Shown here piece by piece: positions 16,550 through 25,216 of a stretch of 55,373 bases of DNA (its first letter is position 1; every line of letters starts with the position of its first letter). The stretch is from JAVWMQ01 sp036637375. GTDB lineage: Bacteria > Bacillota > Clostridia > Peptostreptococcales > Anaerovoracaceae. The position numbers and the translations under genes are program-made. The stretch covers positions 1 through 55,373 of the forward strand of contig JAVWMQ010000006.1 of assembly GCA_036637375.1 (NCBI GenBank), in the 5' to 3' direction. The notes beneath the pieces are model-generated. The model saw only the letters and a program-made list of their open reading frames with translations. It was not told the origin of the DNA and did no database searches.

Positions 16550-16579
16550 GCGCATTAATTTATATTAGCTAAAATGCGC
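16550..16579. promoter_or_regulatory. GCGCATT inverted repeat before the riboswitch
   Basis: GCGCATT at 16550-16556 is repeated inverted at 16573-16579 with a 16-bp AT-rich spacer. It lies where the -10 box of the riboswitch transcript should be (TATAAA-like on the minus strand). It could be an operator; a hairpin at the RNA start is the alternative. Confidence 0.3.
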
Positions 16580-16734
16580 GTATGAAAACTACCTTTTTAA
16601 CTTATCACAAAAGAAATATAATTTCAAGGATTATTTTTTATTTTTTGAAATATACAAACAACTCATACATTTATAACACAAAATGAACTCTTTCGTTGCA
16701 TTAGCTACTTTTTTATTTTTTGCATAATTATATG

Positions 16735-16763
16735 TTGACTTTAATATTTATACGTTATATAAT
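16735..16763 (+). promoter_or_regulatory. promoter of the C69 dipeptidase gene
   Basis: TTGACT (16735-16740) and TATAAT (16758-16763) are 17 bp apart, 39 bp ahead of the start codon. Confidence 0.85.
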
Positions 16764-16802
16764 CTGTTCCAAGTTAAATTTATAAAACAGGAGGAAATTG
16801 GT

Positions 16803-18320
16803 ATGAAAAAGAAAAAAGTATTAAGCATGTTAGCCTTAACAGGTATTCTAGTTGCTAGCACATCCTTGAATGCATTTGCCTGTACTGGCGTTTACGTTGG
16901 CAAAGACGTTTCAACAGATGGGACTACTTTGGTTTCAAGAAGTGAAGATATTGGATCAGGTTATACAAAAAGATTTGTCGTACATAAAGGCGAAACCCAC
17001 AAAAAAGGCTCTATGTTTAAAGATGCTTATGGTTTTTCTATGCCATATCCAACAAAGACATTTACATACTCTGCAGTTGAAGATTCTACTAAATACGGAG
17101 AAGGTAAACGACCTTATGGTGAAGTTGGTTTTAACGAATACGGAGTTGGTGTAACTGCAACGGTTTCAGCCTCTCCAAATGAATCAGCAAAAAAGGCAGA
17201 TCCTCTAGTAAAAACAGGTATTTGTGAAATTTCTCTAACTGAAGTTATTCTAATGCAAGCTAAAACTGCCAAAGAAGGAGTACAAGCTGTTGCCAATATT
17301 ATGGATAAGTATGGCTCTGGTGAAGGTAATATCATTATGATAGGTGATGCAAAAGAAACTTGGTATATGGAAATGCTTACAGGCCACCAATATGCAGCTA
17401 TCAAAATGCCTAACGATAAAGCAGCTGTATTTCCAAATACGTTTATGCTTGGAACAATTGACGTTAATTCTAAAGATGTAATCGTTTCAAAAGATTTAGT
17501 AAATCTTCCAAAAGAAAATGGATTTTTAGTTACTAAAAACAACATGATTCATGTTTCTAAAACCTATGGAGTTGGACTTACTGATGGAAATTTATACAGA
17601 GCTTGGGGTGGACTTAATAAGTTAAAAGGAGCAGTTCAAGAATTCTCAACTGATATGGAAATAGATCTATTCCAAACGCCATCAAAAAAAATATCTATAA
17701 ATGATGTGAAAAATATCCTTAGTTACAGATATGAAGATACTAAGTTTAATGTCAATCTACCTGAAAACTCAAATATTCGTCCAATCGGAACACCAAATCA
17801 GGCAGAGTGTCATATAATGAGTTTTGATAATACTGCAAAGAATAAAGTCGCTGGCGTTCAATGGCTAGCCATGGGAAACAGTGAGTTTTCTATATATTTA
17901 CCATCATACACAGCTTTAATGACAACAACTCATAAAGCTTACCAAAAGGATACTATAAACTATGATAAAGATTCTGCATACTGGGCATTCCGTTCTGTTG
18001 CAACACTTTGTGCCCTTGACAGAGAGCAATATGGTGCTAGTGTAAAAGAATACTACGACAAATATCAAAAAGCTTTAATTGAAGCACAAGCAAAAATCGC
18101 TCCTCAAATGGAAAAACTCTATAACAAAGATCCTAAAGCAGCAGCAAAAAAAGCAAATGAACTTTCAAAGGCTTTAACAGAAGATACATTAAAAAACATA
18201 AATTCAATTCATAGTGAATTGGTTAAATATATAGCTGCTAGTGAAGGTAAAGAACAGAAAGCACCTTTCGTTCCAACTGTCGCAAAAAACAACATAATGC
18301 CTAATTATACATTTAAGTAG
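16803..18320 (+). CDS. secreted C69-family dipeptidase (PepD type)
   Basis: This 505-residue protein has a signal peptide ending NAFA. Cleavage exposes Cys27 in CTGVYVGKD, the N-terminal nucleophile of the family (Ntn hydrolase fold). Other family features are TTLVSRSEDI just after it and EVGFNEYGVGVTAT near 100. Such enzymes cleave dipeptides with broad specificity. Here the signal peptide implies an exported or wall-associated enzyme, whereas many relatives are cytoplasmic. AGGAGG precedes the start. It is monocistronic, with a strong promoter and a terminator shared with the convergent gene. Confidence 0.9.
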   Translation: MKKKKVLSMLALTGILVASTSLNAFACTGVYVGKDVSTDGTTLVSRSEDIGSGYTKRFVVHKGETHKKGSMFKDAYGFSMPYPTKTFTYSAVEDSTKYGEGKRPYGEVGFNEYGVGVTATVSASPNESAKKADPLVKTGICEISLTEVILMQAKTAKEGVQAVANIMDKYGSGEGNIIMIGDAKETWYMEMLTGHQYAAIKMPNDKAAVFPNTFMLGTIDVNSKDVIVSKDLVNLPKENGFLVTKNNMIHVSKTYGVGLTDGNLYRAWGGLNKLKGAVQEFSTDMEIDLFQTPSKKISINDVKNILSYRYEDTKFNVNLPENSNIRPIGTPNQAECHIMSFDNTAKNKVAGVQWLAMGNSEFSIYLPSYTALMTTTHKAYQKDTINYDKDSAYWAFRSVATLCALDREQYGASVKEYYDKYQKALIEAQAKIAPQMEKLYNKDPKAAAKKANELSKALTEDTLKNINSIHSELVKYIAASEGKEQKAPFVPTVAKNNIMPNYTFK

Positions 18321-18352
18321 TATACATATTTTTATTAAGCATTAATTGCATG

Positions 18353-18391
18353 TAGCAAAATAGCCGGAAAATAAATCCGGCTATTTTGCTA
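18353..18391. terminator. bidirectional terminator
   Basis: A perfect 15-bp stem (18354-18368 with 18376-18390) with a 7-nt A-rich loop lies between the C69 gene and the convergent PHP gene. Its A/T-rich outer arms give short U-rich stretches on either strand. Confidence 0.8.
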
Positions 18392-18423
18392 TATGTTTAG
18401 TAGTATTCCAAAATTCAATTTCT

Positions 18424-19185
18424 CTATTCTCTTAGAAATTCAGTCCCTATTTCCCCCTTTGTATGAGCATCTGAACCAAAAATAACTTTTGTACCACCTA
18501 GTTCCCTATAAAAGTCCACAATATACTGATTAGGAAGTGTATCACCAAGACCTTGTCTTAATCCCGATGTGTTAATTTCCAATGCTATTTCCTTTTTAAT
18601 CATAAGTTTTAGTATTTCCGCAAAATATTCTCTATATTTATTCTCCATGTCTAGCACATGGTGTCTGTTATTTTTTTGAAAATATCTATACGGATATGTA
18701 ATATGTGCTATGCTATCTCCTATGCCAAGTGCTATTTGTTCTTTTAATTCTACTAAGTATTTACTCCAGAGTTCCTTTAAACTTGCATCACTTTCTTTTT
18801 CAAAATCCACAAAATAAAAGTCATTATGCTCCCTTATTCTGTGACAAGATACTACAATAAAATCAAATGAGTTTTCTGATAATATTCCTTTTGTTTTGTC
18901 CATATCATGTGCTGGAGAACCTAGTTCTATCCCTCTTAGAACCTGAAGACTTCCTCTGTACTTTTGTTTTGCAAGGAAAATTTCATCACCTTGTTCTTTT
19001 AAATCAAAAGTCATTTTTGCTCGTTGAATCAAAAGATCTTCATCCCTTACAATTTCATAATGGTCAGTTATTGCAATCCCCTTTAATCCAATTTTTATTG
19101 CCTGTTGGCACATCTCATCTATAGTTGCACCATTGGTTTTATCAACATCAAACGAATAAATAGAGTGAGTATGGTAATCAAACAT
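18424..19185 (-). CDS. PHP-domain histidinol-phosphatase (HisJ-like)
   Basis: The ATG at 19185 follows AAGGAGGAC. A longer frame adds 12 residues without a binding site. The 253-residue protein starts FDYHTHSIYSFD, the metal-binding HxH motif of PHP phosphatases, and continues with GLKGIAITDHYE, RGIELGS, VVSCHR and GSDAHT, all PHP metal ligands. It probably dephosphorylates histidinol phosphate or a related sugar phosphate. No his genes are nearby, so the substrate is uncertain. Confidence 0.82.
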   Translation of the reverse strand: MFDYHTHSIYSFDVDKTNGATIDEMCQQAIKIGLKGIAITDHYEIVRDEDLLIQRAKMTFDLKEQGDEIFLAKQKYRGSLQVLRGIELGSPAHDMDKTKGILSENSFDFIVVSCHRIREHNDFYFVDFEKESDASLKELWSKYLVELKEQIALGIGDSIAHITYPYRYFQKNNRHHVLDMENKYREYFAEILKLMIKKEIALEINTSGLRQGLGDTLPNQYIVDFYRELGGTKVIFGSDAHTKGEIGTEFLRE

Positions 19186-19232
19186 ATTAGTCCTCCTTAG
19201 TTTCACATTTTTATTTCTCACTATAAGATTTT

Positions 19233-19259
19233 ACAAAAAAAATTGGCAAAATGCCAATT
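19233..19259. terminator. terminator after the 19276-19860 gene
   Basis: AATTGGCA (19241-19248) pairs with TGCCAATT (19252-19259) around a 3-nt loop. Eight T residues follow on the minus strand, and a six-T run follows on the plus strand. Confidence 0.85.
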
Positions 19260-19275
19260 CTTTTTTGATTATTTA

Positions 19276-19860
19276 CTATAAACTTGAAATAAACGCATTT
19301 CTAGACGCTTCAATTGATGAGATAATCTCATTAATTGATTTGTCATTTTTTAGTTTATTCATATCTCTTTGATAAATATTAAAGTAGTTAACACCGAAAT
19401 GGTCTTCACCTAAAGCAAAATGTACAAAAGCCTTATATGCACAAAACTTAATTCTAACTTTGCCTTTTAACTTTTCTTCTTTAATTGTTCTTAGCCAATT
19501 CATTGCAGAAATAAAGTCACTCTTAGCACAATATCCCTTTGAAATATTTATTGCAACAGTTGCCTTTAATTGCTCAGAATCCATTTCCTTAAATAATTCT
19601 ACTGTTCTTGATATGTATGTATCAATTTGGTTCTCATCTTCAAGCATACCTTTCATTTCCTCTGCCTTATTATCAATGTATTTATAAAATACCTGCAAAA
19701 TTACTAGCCATACTAATATAAGAAATACAACAAAAGTTACAAAAGCAATAAGCATATTAACACTGCTTAGCTTGTAAGCTGCACTCGCAACCCCAAAAAT
19801 AAACGAAGCACTCGCTAAAAATATCCACCAATAAAATCTACTTTTTCTACCTAAACTCAT
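19276..19860 (-). CDS. two-TM membrane protein with helical cytoplasmic domain
   Basis: The ATG at 19860 is preceded by TTGGAG; the longer frame would use TTG and has no site. The 194-residue product has two adjacent membrane segments (about 12-30 and 36-58). A helical domain of about 130 residues follows, whose pattern suggests TPR-like or SEL1-like repeats. I do not recognise a family. Its promoter has TATAAT (19891-19896) and no good -35. The CTTAAG repeat (19919-19934) sits where an activator would bind. Confidence 0.65.
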   Translation of the reverse strand: MSLGRKSRFYWWIFLASASFIFGVASAAYKLSSVNMLIAFVTFVVFLILVWLVILQVFYKYIDNKAEEMKGMLEDENQIDTYISRTVELFKEMDSEQLKATVAINISKGYCAKSDFISAMNWLRTIKEEKLKGKVRIKFCAYKAFVHFALGEDHFGVNYFNIYQRDMNKLKNDKSINEIISSIEASRNAFISSL

Positions 19861-19918
19861 AATTATCTCCAATCTGCTACGCTTTTAATTATTATAACAT
19901 TTTAAGCCCACTATTAAC

Positions 19919-19934
19919 CTTAAGATTTCTTAAG
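19919..19934. promoter_or_regulatory. CTTAAG-N4-CTTAAG motif, copy 2
   Basis: This is the same 16-bp arrangement as at 8456-8471, with 15 of 16 bases identical. It ends 22 bp before the -10 box of the membrane protein gene, a position typical of an activator overlapping a weak -35. Confidence 0.4.
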
Positions 19935-20010
19935 GTGACACTTTTGTAAACATAATGAGCTTATACAAAATAATGAAGCTATTCATAAGTAAGTACGCTT
20001 TTAAAAACTT

Positions 20011-20850
20011 CTAATATTCAACACTTTCTTTTAGGAATTCTCCTCTTTCTAATTCATAAAAAGCGTTATTTAAATCTTTTTCATTATTCATAACAATAGG
20101 TCCACCCCATGAGATCCTTTCATTTAGATAACTAGAACTCATTAAAAGCACTTCTGTCTCTTCACTTAGAGCCTTAATAGAAACTCTATCTCCCTTAGTT
20201 AAGTGAGCTGCTGTTTTTTCATCAACAAGTTTACCCTCAATTTCCACATTGCCTAATAATGTAAAAATCATAACCGAGTTTTCCGTATTAACCTCAATTT
20301 CCATAGTTTTGTTTTCTTCAATCTTAACATCCAGATAATCTAAAGGCAAGTATTTGCCCTTAAAGCCTTCCGTTCCTTGATATTTTCCTGCTAAAACCTT
20401 AATTGTACCACTATCGTTCTTGATTTCTTTTATATCCTCTTTTTTGATACTATGGTATTCTGGTTTTGTCATCTTGTGTTCTGCTGGTAAATTCAACCAT
20501 AGCTGTACACCGAGCATTCTATCTGCCGCTGGCAACAGTTCTTCGTGCATTATTCCAGAGCCGGCAGTCATCCACTGAACCTCACCTGATTCAACAGTAT
20601 CTGAATGTCCTAAGCTATCTTTGTGCATCATTTTTCCTTGAGACACAAAGCTAATAGTTTCAATTCCTCTATGCGGATGCATTGGAAACCCTGCAGTGTA
20701 ATCTTCCGGATTCCTACTATCAAAGGAGTCTAGCATCAAAATCGGATCAAAATCATTTACTGTTCCTGGTCCTAGCACTCTAACAAGCTTAACCCCTGCT
20801 CCATCCTCTGTATTAAAGCCTTTAACTAGCTTATCTATTTGTCTTTTCAT
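20011..20850 (-). CDS. pirin-family bicupin protein
   Basis: I use the ATG at 20850, which follows GTGGAGG; an in-frame extension to 20895 has no site. The 279-residue protein is a full-length pirin. The N-terminal cupin carries MHPHRGIETISFV and HKDSLGHSDTVESGEVQWMTAGSGIMHEE, which include the metal-binding histidines and glutamate. The C-terminal part contains LMSSSYLNERISWGGPIVMN. Bacterial pirins show quercetinase activity or act as redox sensors; the role here is unknown. It is apparently monocistronic. Confidence 0.88.
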   Translation of the reverse strand: MKRQIDKLVKGFNTEDGAGVKLVRVLGPGTVNDFDPILMLDSFDSRNPEDYTAGFPMHPHRGIETISFVSQGKMMHKDSLGHSDTVESGEVQWMTAGSGIMHEELLPAADRMLGVQLWLNLPAEHKMTKPEYHSIKKEDIKEIKNDSGTIKVLAGKYQGTEGFKGKYLPLDYLDVKIEENKTMEIEVNTENSVMIFTLLGNVEIEGKLVDEKTAAHLTKGDRVSIKALSEETEVLLMSSSYLNERISWGGPIVMNNEKDLNNAFYELERGEFLKESVEY

Positions 20851-20917
20851 TTCATCCTCCACTATATTTTTATAAATTATATTTATATTACCCAATTATC
20901 CCCCATTAAACCATCAC

Positions 20918-21001
20918 ATTAAAAAAGATAGGTGTAGATGTACCTTAACCAAGTTATTCATGTCAATAACTGCTAGATATTTGTACAAACCACCTATCTT
21001 T
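20918..21001 (-). terminator. long three-tier hairpin, probable terminator
   Basis: An 11-bp outer stem (20924-20934 with 20991-21001) encloses a GTAC/GTAC pairing (20940-20943 with 20983-20986) and an AGTTATT/AATAACT inner stem. A T run follows on the minus strand. It ends the 21019-21294 transcript. It is unusually long and branched for a terminator, so it may be a small structured RNA. Confidence 0.6.
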
Positions 21002-21018
21002 AAATTCAAATTATTACT

Positions 21019-21294
21019 TTATATGCTTATTCCTACAACCGCAATCATAACTGTATTAACTAAAAGCAAAATACCCAAATCACTCTTAACATCTTTGTTA
21101 TCTTTGTTCATATAACCCTTTAGATGAACAATTTCAGCTATAACGAAAAATGCCAACATTACTTTTTGAACAACCATCATTGTAGCCGCTGTAATTGCAC
21201 CAGTCTTAAAAACGGTAAGACTGATTGCCCATAATATCAAAATACCAAATTCTAATTGCTTATTTGTTTTTATATTTCCTTTTGTTGTTTTCAT
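21019..21294 (-). CDS. small membrane protein of unknown function
   Basis: This 91-residue protein has three hydrophobic stretches (about 15-33, 36-56 and 72-90) with a Lys-rich start. The start follows AAGGAG. No family is recognised. It is monocistronic between pirin and the aminopeptidase pair and ends at the long hairpin. Confidence 0.65.
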   Translation of the reverse strand: MKTTKGNIKTNKQLEFGILILWAISLTVFKTGAITAATMMVVQKVMLAFFVIAEIVHLKGYMNKDNKDVKSDLGILLLVNTVMIAVVGISI

Positions 21295-21379
21295 CTTAAC
21301 TCCTTGTAAGTATATATTTTTACTATAGTAATTAAATTATACCATACTGTACCCAATTACAAAACCTAAATCTTATGAG

Positions 21380-22423
21380 TTACTTGATAAATTCCTTTAA
21401 CGAATAATAGATTTTGTCTGAATATCCAATTGTTGTTTCACTATGATAAAGAGAGCTAATTATTGATTCCTCTACCGCTTCTATTCCAGCCCTTGTCACT
21501 TTGTCAATATTTTCATCATAAAACATATTCGTAGGAATAATATCGCTGTCACTATAGTGAGGTAATCTATTTGCGGTTGTAAAAGAAATGCAAATATCTC
21601 CACTGCCATTTCCAAGATGCGAGCCAGTCCTTGCAAGACCAATTGTAGCCCTCTTTGAAAGTCTCTTTAACTGTCTTTCGTTTAACGGAATATCTGTTGC
21701 TATAACAATAATTATAGATCCTTTATCTGTTTTATGTACAATCTCATGTCCTAGGCTCTTTCTCTCCGCTTCGATTTCTTTTCCCACTTCCTTGCCATTG
21801 ATTAGTAAATCACCAGATGTTCCAAAATTCGACATGACAATTGCTCCTACTACAAATTCTTTTTCATCAATTGTTACAATCCTTGAAGCTGAGCCAATTC
21901 CTCCTTTGAGTCCCATACATGTCATACCTGTGCCAGAACCTACTGCACCTTCTGCAAAAAAAGTATCTGCACAGTTAATTGCCGTAAGAACATCTTCTTC
22001 TGTAACATGAAACCCTCTTATATCATTTAAAATCCCATCATTACACTCTGTAACAATTGGATTAATTGTTCCTGTAGTTCGACCTATATCATCATTATCC
22101 TCTAGCATATACTTAATTAATGCAGTTGATGCAGTTCCTACACTAAAAGTATTTGTCATCAAAATAGGTGTTTCAATAGTTCCAAGCTCATCTATTTGCA
22201 CAAGCCCAACGCTCTTGCCAAATCCATTAATTACAGAACATGCCGCCATAACCTTATCCTTAAACAAATTTCCACCATGAGGAATGATTGCTGTAACTCC
22301 AGTTCTAGCATCACCTTTATTTATTGTCTTGTGTCCCACTCTTACACCTGGAACATCAGTTATTAAATTTAGCTTGCCTCTCTTTATATCTTCTTTAAAA
22401 ATCTTGTTATCCAAAAATCCCAT
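21380..22423 (-). CDS. P1/S58-family aminopeptidase (DmpA-like)
   Basis: This 347-residue protein matches DmpA/BapA beta-peptidyl or L-aminopeptidase D-Ala-esterases. These self-cleave before a serine to create the nucleophile. The conserved parts are VPGVRVGHKTI, GGTGM-type glycines near 163 (GSGTGMTCMG), KGGIGSASR, and GSIIIVIATDIPL, in which Ser236 is the expected new N-terminus. It has no export signal. It follows the M55 gene by 13 bp, and the pair probably degrades peptides with N-terminal D- or beta-residues. Confidence 0.87.
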   Translation of the reverse strand: MGFLDNKIFKEDIKRGKLNLITDVPGVRVGHKTINKGDARTGVTAIIPHGGNLFKDKVMAACSVINGFGKSVGLVQIDELGTIETPILMTNTFSVGTASTALIKYMLEDNDDIGRTTGTINPIVTECNDGILNDIRGFHVTEEDVLTAINCADTFFAEGAVGSGTGMTCMGLKGGIGSASRIVTIDEKEFVVGAIVMSNFGTSGDLLINGKEVGKEIEAERKSLGHEIVHKTDKGSIIIVIATDIPLNERQLKRLSKRATIGLARTGSHLGNGSGDICISFTTANRLPHYSDSDIIPTNMFYDENIDKVTRAGIEAVEESIISSLYHSETTIGYSDKIYYSLKEFIK

Positions 22424-22436
22424 TGTTACTCCTCTT

Positions 22437-23234
22437 CTAAATCATAAACATTTTTGCAATTAACATCGCTTTTATATCTTTTGCTATATATTTTACAGTA
22501 AAATCATCAACTAATTCCGCACCCGGAAAAAGTTTAGCCCTGCGAGCACTTCCAATATCCTTGTAGCTTATTTCCATATTAAAGCTATCAGGCATAGTTG
22601 CATGACATATGTTTATCTTTTTTAATGATTTACATACACCTTCCCTAATTCTATCTGCTGCTTCCTTGTATGAAATATTGAGTGTAGATTCACCAACACA
22701 TTTCTTTACAGGAACAACTTCAATATCGCCTATCAATTCCTTTGCACTATTACATATCCCCAGATCACCACTTATGAAAACCGATGGTACCCCATAACCT
22801 TCCCCATTATATACATTAAAAGTGAATTCTGATGCAATCTCACCATTAATTTTAAATAACGAAATACTATCATGGCACACTGTGTGCGCCAAAGGGCTCT
22901 CCTTACTTCCTGCTGGCGAATGAAAACCGATATATATAATGGCATCAAAACTACTGTCAACTCCTGCAATCATAGTATCCTCACTATTCATCCACCCTCT
23001 AAAGCATTTAACACCTTCTGGTAGTTTATCCATATCTATATTGTCAGCATCCCCATGGGCATCTCTGACATAAATCTCTGTAGCCCCTCCCATAGTAGCC
23101 CCTTGACATGCTGCAATAACCTCTTCTGTCATCTGCCTTGCTGCTGCATTATATCCTTCGTTTCCTTTTGTAGTCTCATCCCATGTAGTTACTCCAGTAA
23201 CTCCTTCAATATCTGCGCAAATAAAAACCTTCAT
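22437..23234 (-). CDS. M55-family D-aminopeptidase (DppA-like)
   Basis: This 265-residue protein is a zinc D-aminopeptidase. The N-terminal CADIEGVTGV gives ligands Asp8 and Glu10. The later VRDAHGDADN and GFHSPAG supply the histidines. The DppA family removes N-terminal D-amino acids from D,D- and D,L-peptides, as in D-Ala-D-Ala recycling. It is the first gene of a two-gene operon with the P1 peptidase. Confidence 0.9.
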   Translation of the reverse strand: MKVFICADIEGVTGVTTWDETTKGNEGYNAAARQMTEEVIAACQGATMGGATEIYVRDAHGDADNIDMDKLPEGVKCFRGWMNSEDTMIAGVDSSFDAIIYIGFHSPAGSKESPLAHTVCHDSISLFKINGEIASEFTFNVYNGEGYGVPSVFISGDLGICNSAKELIGDIEVVPVKKCVGESTLNISYKEAADRIREGVCKSLKKINICHATMPDSFNMEISYKDIGSARRAKLFPGAELVDDFTVKYIAKDIKAMLIAKMFMI

Positions 23235-23441
23235 ATTTAAACTCCACTTCTCTATTAACTAGCCACTGTTTCATATTCTGTGGCACTTATATTCTGTTAT
23301 AAAAACATTATACATTAGTTGCTTTTATTTTTCTATTTATAATCTTTCTTACTTTTGTTAAAATGCTATTCCCTTTTATTTAATAAGTGATATAATTGAG
23401 CATATAATACGTATATAAATTGTTTTAGAAAGGAGTCAATT

Positions 23442-24119
23442 ATGAAATTTCAAATTACTGGCACACCTCTACCTGTAGTTATTTGTCAGGTAGATGCAAA
23501 TGAAACAATGGTTACCGAAGGTGGCGCTATGGCGTGGATGTCTCCAAATATGAAAATGGAAACTACAAGTAGTGGCGGCATTGGTAAAGCTCTTGGGAGA
23601 ATGTTCTCTGGAGATTCTATATTCCAAAACAAATATACAGCTCAAGGTGGAAATGGTGAAATCGCATTTGCTTCATCTTTCCCTGGCGAAATCAAAGCTA
23701 TTGAGATCGCTCCTGGCAAAGAGATTGTAGTTCAAAAAAGATCGTTTTTGGCTAGCGAAACTGGTGTAGAACTTTCAATTTTCTTCCAGAAAAAAATCGG
23801 TTCCGGTCTATTTGGTGGCGAAGGATTCATCATGCAAAAATTATCTGGAAACGGAACAGCATTTATCGAAATTGATGGTTCTGCTGTTGACTATGACCTT
23901 GGCCCTTCAGACTCTATGATCATTGACACCGGTTACCTTGCGGCAATGGATGCTACTTGCTCCATGGAAATAGTAACAGTTCCAGGTGTAAAAAACATGT
24001 TACTTGGCGGTGAAGGAATTTTTAATACCGTAGTTCGTGGCCCTGGTAAGGTTATTCTTCAAACAATGCCAATTAACCAAGTTGCTGGTGCAATAATTCC
24101 ATTTATACCAGTAAAATAG
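23442..24119 (+). CDS. AIM24 / TIGR00266 family protein
   Basis: This 225-residue protein is built of beta repeats with the family motifs VTEGGAMAWMSPNMKMET, NGEIAFASSFPGEI, FLASETGVELS and LSGNGTAFIEIDG. Bacterial members have no established reaction; the mitochondrial relative Aim24 is tied to inner-membrane organisation. There is no signal peptide. AAAGGAG precedes the start, and TATAAT lies about 35 bp upstream. It is monocistronic. Confidence 0.85.
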   Translation: MKFQITGTPLPVVICQVDANETMVTEGGAMAWMSPNMKMETTSSGGIGKALGRMFSGDSIFQNKYTAQGGNGEIAFASSFPGEIKAIEIAPGKEIVVQKRSFLASETGVELSIFFQKKIGSGLFGGEGFIMQKLSGNGTAFIEIDGSAVDYDLGPSDSMIIDTGYLAAMDATCSMEIVTVPGVKNMLLGGEGIFNTVVRGPGKVILQTMPINQVAGAIIPFIPVK

Positions 24120-24152
24120 CTCAAATAACTTAGCATATTAACTTTAATTATT

Positions 24153-24205
24153 AATCAACTCTCATTCTAAGGATTAAGTTCTTTTATGGGAGTTGATTTT
24201 TTGAG
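24153..24205 (+). terminator. terminator of the AIM24 gene
   Basis: A 13-bp stem with one wobble (24153-24165 with 24186-24198) has a 20-nt loop and is followed by a T run on the plus strand. Confidence 0.78.
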
Positions 24206-24466
24206 TTGATTCCAAAAAAATTATATCTTTTGCATTCAATAAAATACTTTATAATTACATCAAATGCATTGCTCCCAGATAACGCATAGCCCGTCTTTAC
24301 CAACAAATCCTTAGTATCTCAAGGCATAACTCTAACGCCATGGCAAAGGCAATGACAGTATTTTTGCTAGCCTTGTATTTTCTGTCGCTACGAATTTATG
24401 AAAATAGTTTCCTATCACACTTGTTTTTTTATAGACTTCTGCATTATTAACTGCCTCTCCCTCAAC
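24187..24466 (-). pseudogene. possible decayed coding remnant after the macrodomain gene
   Basis: On the minus strand, open stretches of about 44 codons lie in different frames. One (24332-24466) contains GNYFHKFVATENTRLAKIL. A second, nearer 24187-24318, contains KTGYALSGSNAFDVIIKYF. Both read like protein but lack starts and stop abruptly, as in a gene broken by frameshifts. I cannot name the family, and chance remains possible. The rest of the 24206-24484 gap shows nothing. Confidence 0.28.
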
Positions 24467-24484
24467 CTAGTTTTGATTAATAAA

Positions 24485-24988
24485 CTACTTGGTATCACTG
24501 AACAGCTTTTGCGAAATCTCAAAAGAACTTTTATCAAAAATAACAAGATAAATTTTCATATCATTTGTTTCTAAAAAATCACTAATTGCATCTATTGCTA
24601 CACGAATTGCCTCCATTTTTGGATATCTGTATGCCCCTGCAGAAATTAATGGAAATGCAATAGTCTTTATATTGTTTTGCTTTGCTAATTCTAGTGAATT
24701 TTTGTAGCAACTTTCTAGCATTTGTTTTTCTCCATGGTTACCATCTTTGTAAATCGGCCCAACTGTATGAATAACATATTTGGCAGGCAAATTATAGCCT
24801 TTAGTTATTTTGGCTTCTCCAACATTGCATCCACCTAATTTACGACATTCATTTTTCAGATGACTCCCTGCTACACGATGAATAGCACCGTCTACGCCGC
24901 CACCACCTAGTAATGATGAGTTTGCAGCGTTTACTATGGCATCTCCCTCTAATCTAGTGATATCTTCTCTAATTATTTCAAAAGGCAT
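24485..24988 (-). CDS. macrodomain protein (O-acetyl-ADP-ribose deacetylase, YmdB-like)
   Basis: This 167-residue single macrodomain binds ADP-ribose and probably removes acetyl or ADP-ribosyl groups. Diagnostic motifs are GDAIVNAANSSLLGGGGVDGAIH (residues about 15-37, split here by family positions Asn and Gly-rich loop), GEAKITKGYNLP, VIHTVGPIY and ISAGAYRYP. AAGGAGG precedes the start. It stands alone between two degenerate intergenic stretches near a tRNA operon, so its chromosomal setting may be variable between strains. Confidence 0.9.
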   Translation of the reverse strand: MPFEIIREDITRLEGDAIVNAANSSLLGGGGVDGAIHRVAGSHLKNECRKLGGCNVGEAKITKGYNLPAKYVIHTVGPIYKDGNHGEKQMLESCYKNSLELAKQNNIKTIAFPLISAGAYRYPKMEAIRVAIDAISDFLETNDMKIYLVIFDKSSFEISQKLFSDTK

Positions 24989-25048
24989 TGTTATTTCCTC
25001 CTTATACTTTCTTGATTAATCCATTCTTATTTTTTCTATCATAAGCAG

Positions 25049-25216
25049 TCATACGATTGGTAAAAAGTCTTCTAGCGCCCTGGTCATAAATATCTTAATT
25101 TTGGGTTCTATTATTATACCATCATAAATTTTGAAGTTTAATCCACTTCGACTCAGCATCATTATACCATCATCATCATCTAAATCAAATCCAAACTTTA
25201 ACCACTTTTTAACCAC
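25049..25216 (-). pseudogene. 55-codon GTG-start frame, probable remnant
   Basis: The minus strand is open from a GTG at 25216 to TGA at 25049-25051. Its peptide includes FGFDLDDDDGIMMLSR and NFKIYDGIIIEPKIKIF. It has no ribosome binding site and no recognised family. It overlaps a short tandem repeat, and may be the tail of a lost gene beside the tRNA operon. The rest of the 24989-25332 gap shows nothing. Confidence 0.22.
25113..25173. repeat. 13-bp direct repeat ATTATACCATCAT
   Basis: The 13-mer occurs at 25113-25125 and 25161-25173, exactly 48 bp apart, inside the open remnant frame. The distance is a multiple of three, so both copies are read in the same frame (DGII/DGIM). Confidence 0.6.

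Noticed and set aside
16315..16572. Plus-strand frame of 85 codons over the agcS leader
   Set aside because: It runs antisense through the glycine riboswitch and terminator and has no binding site.
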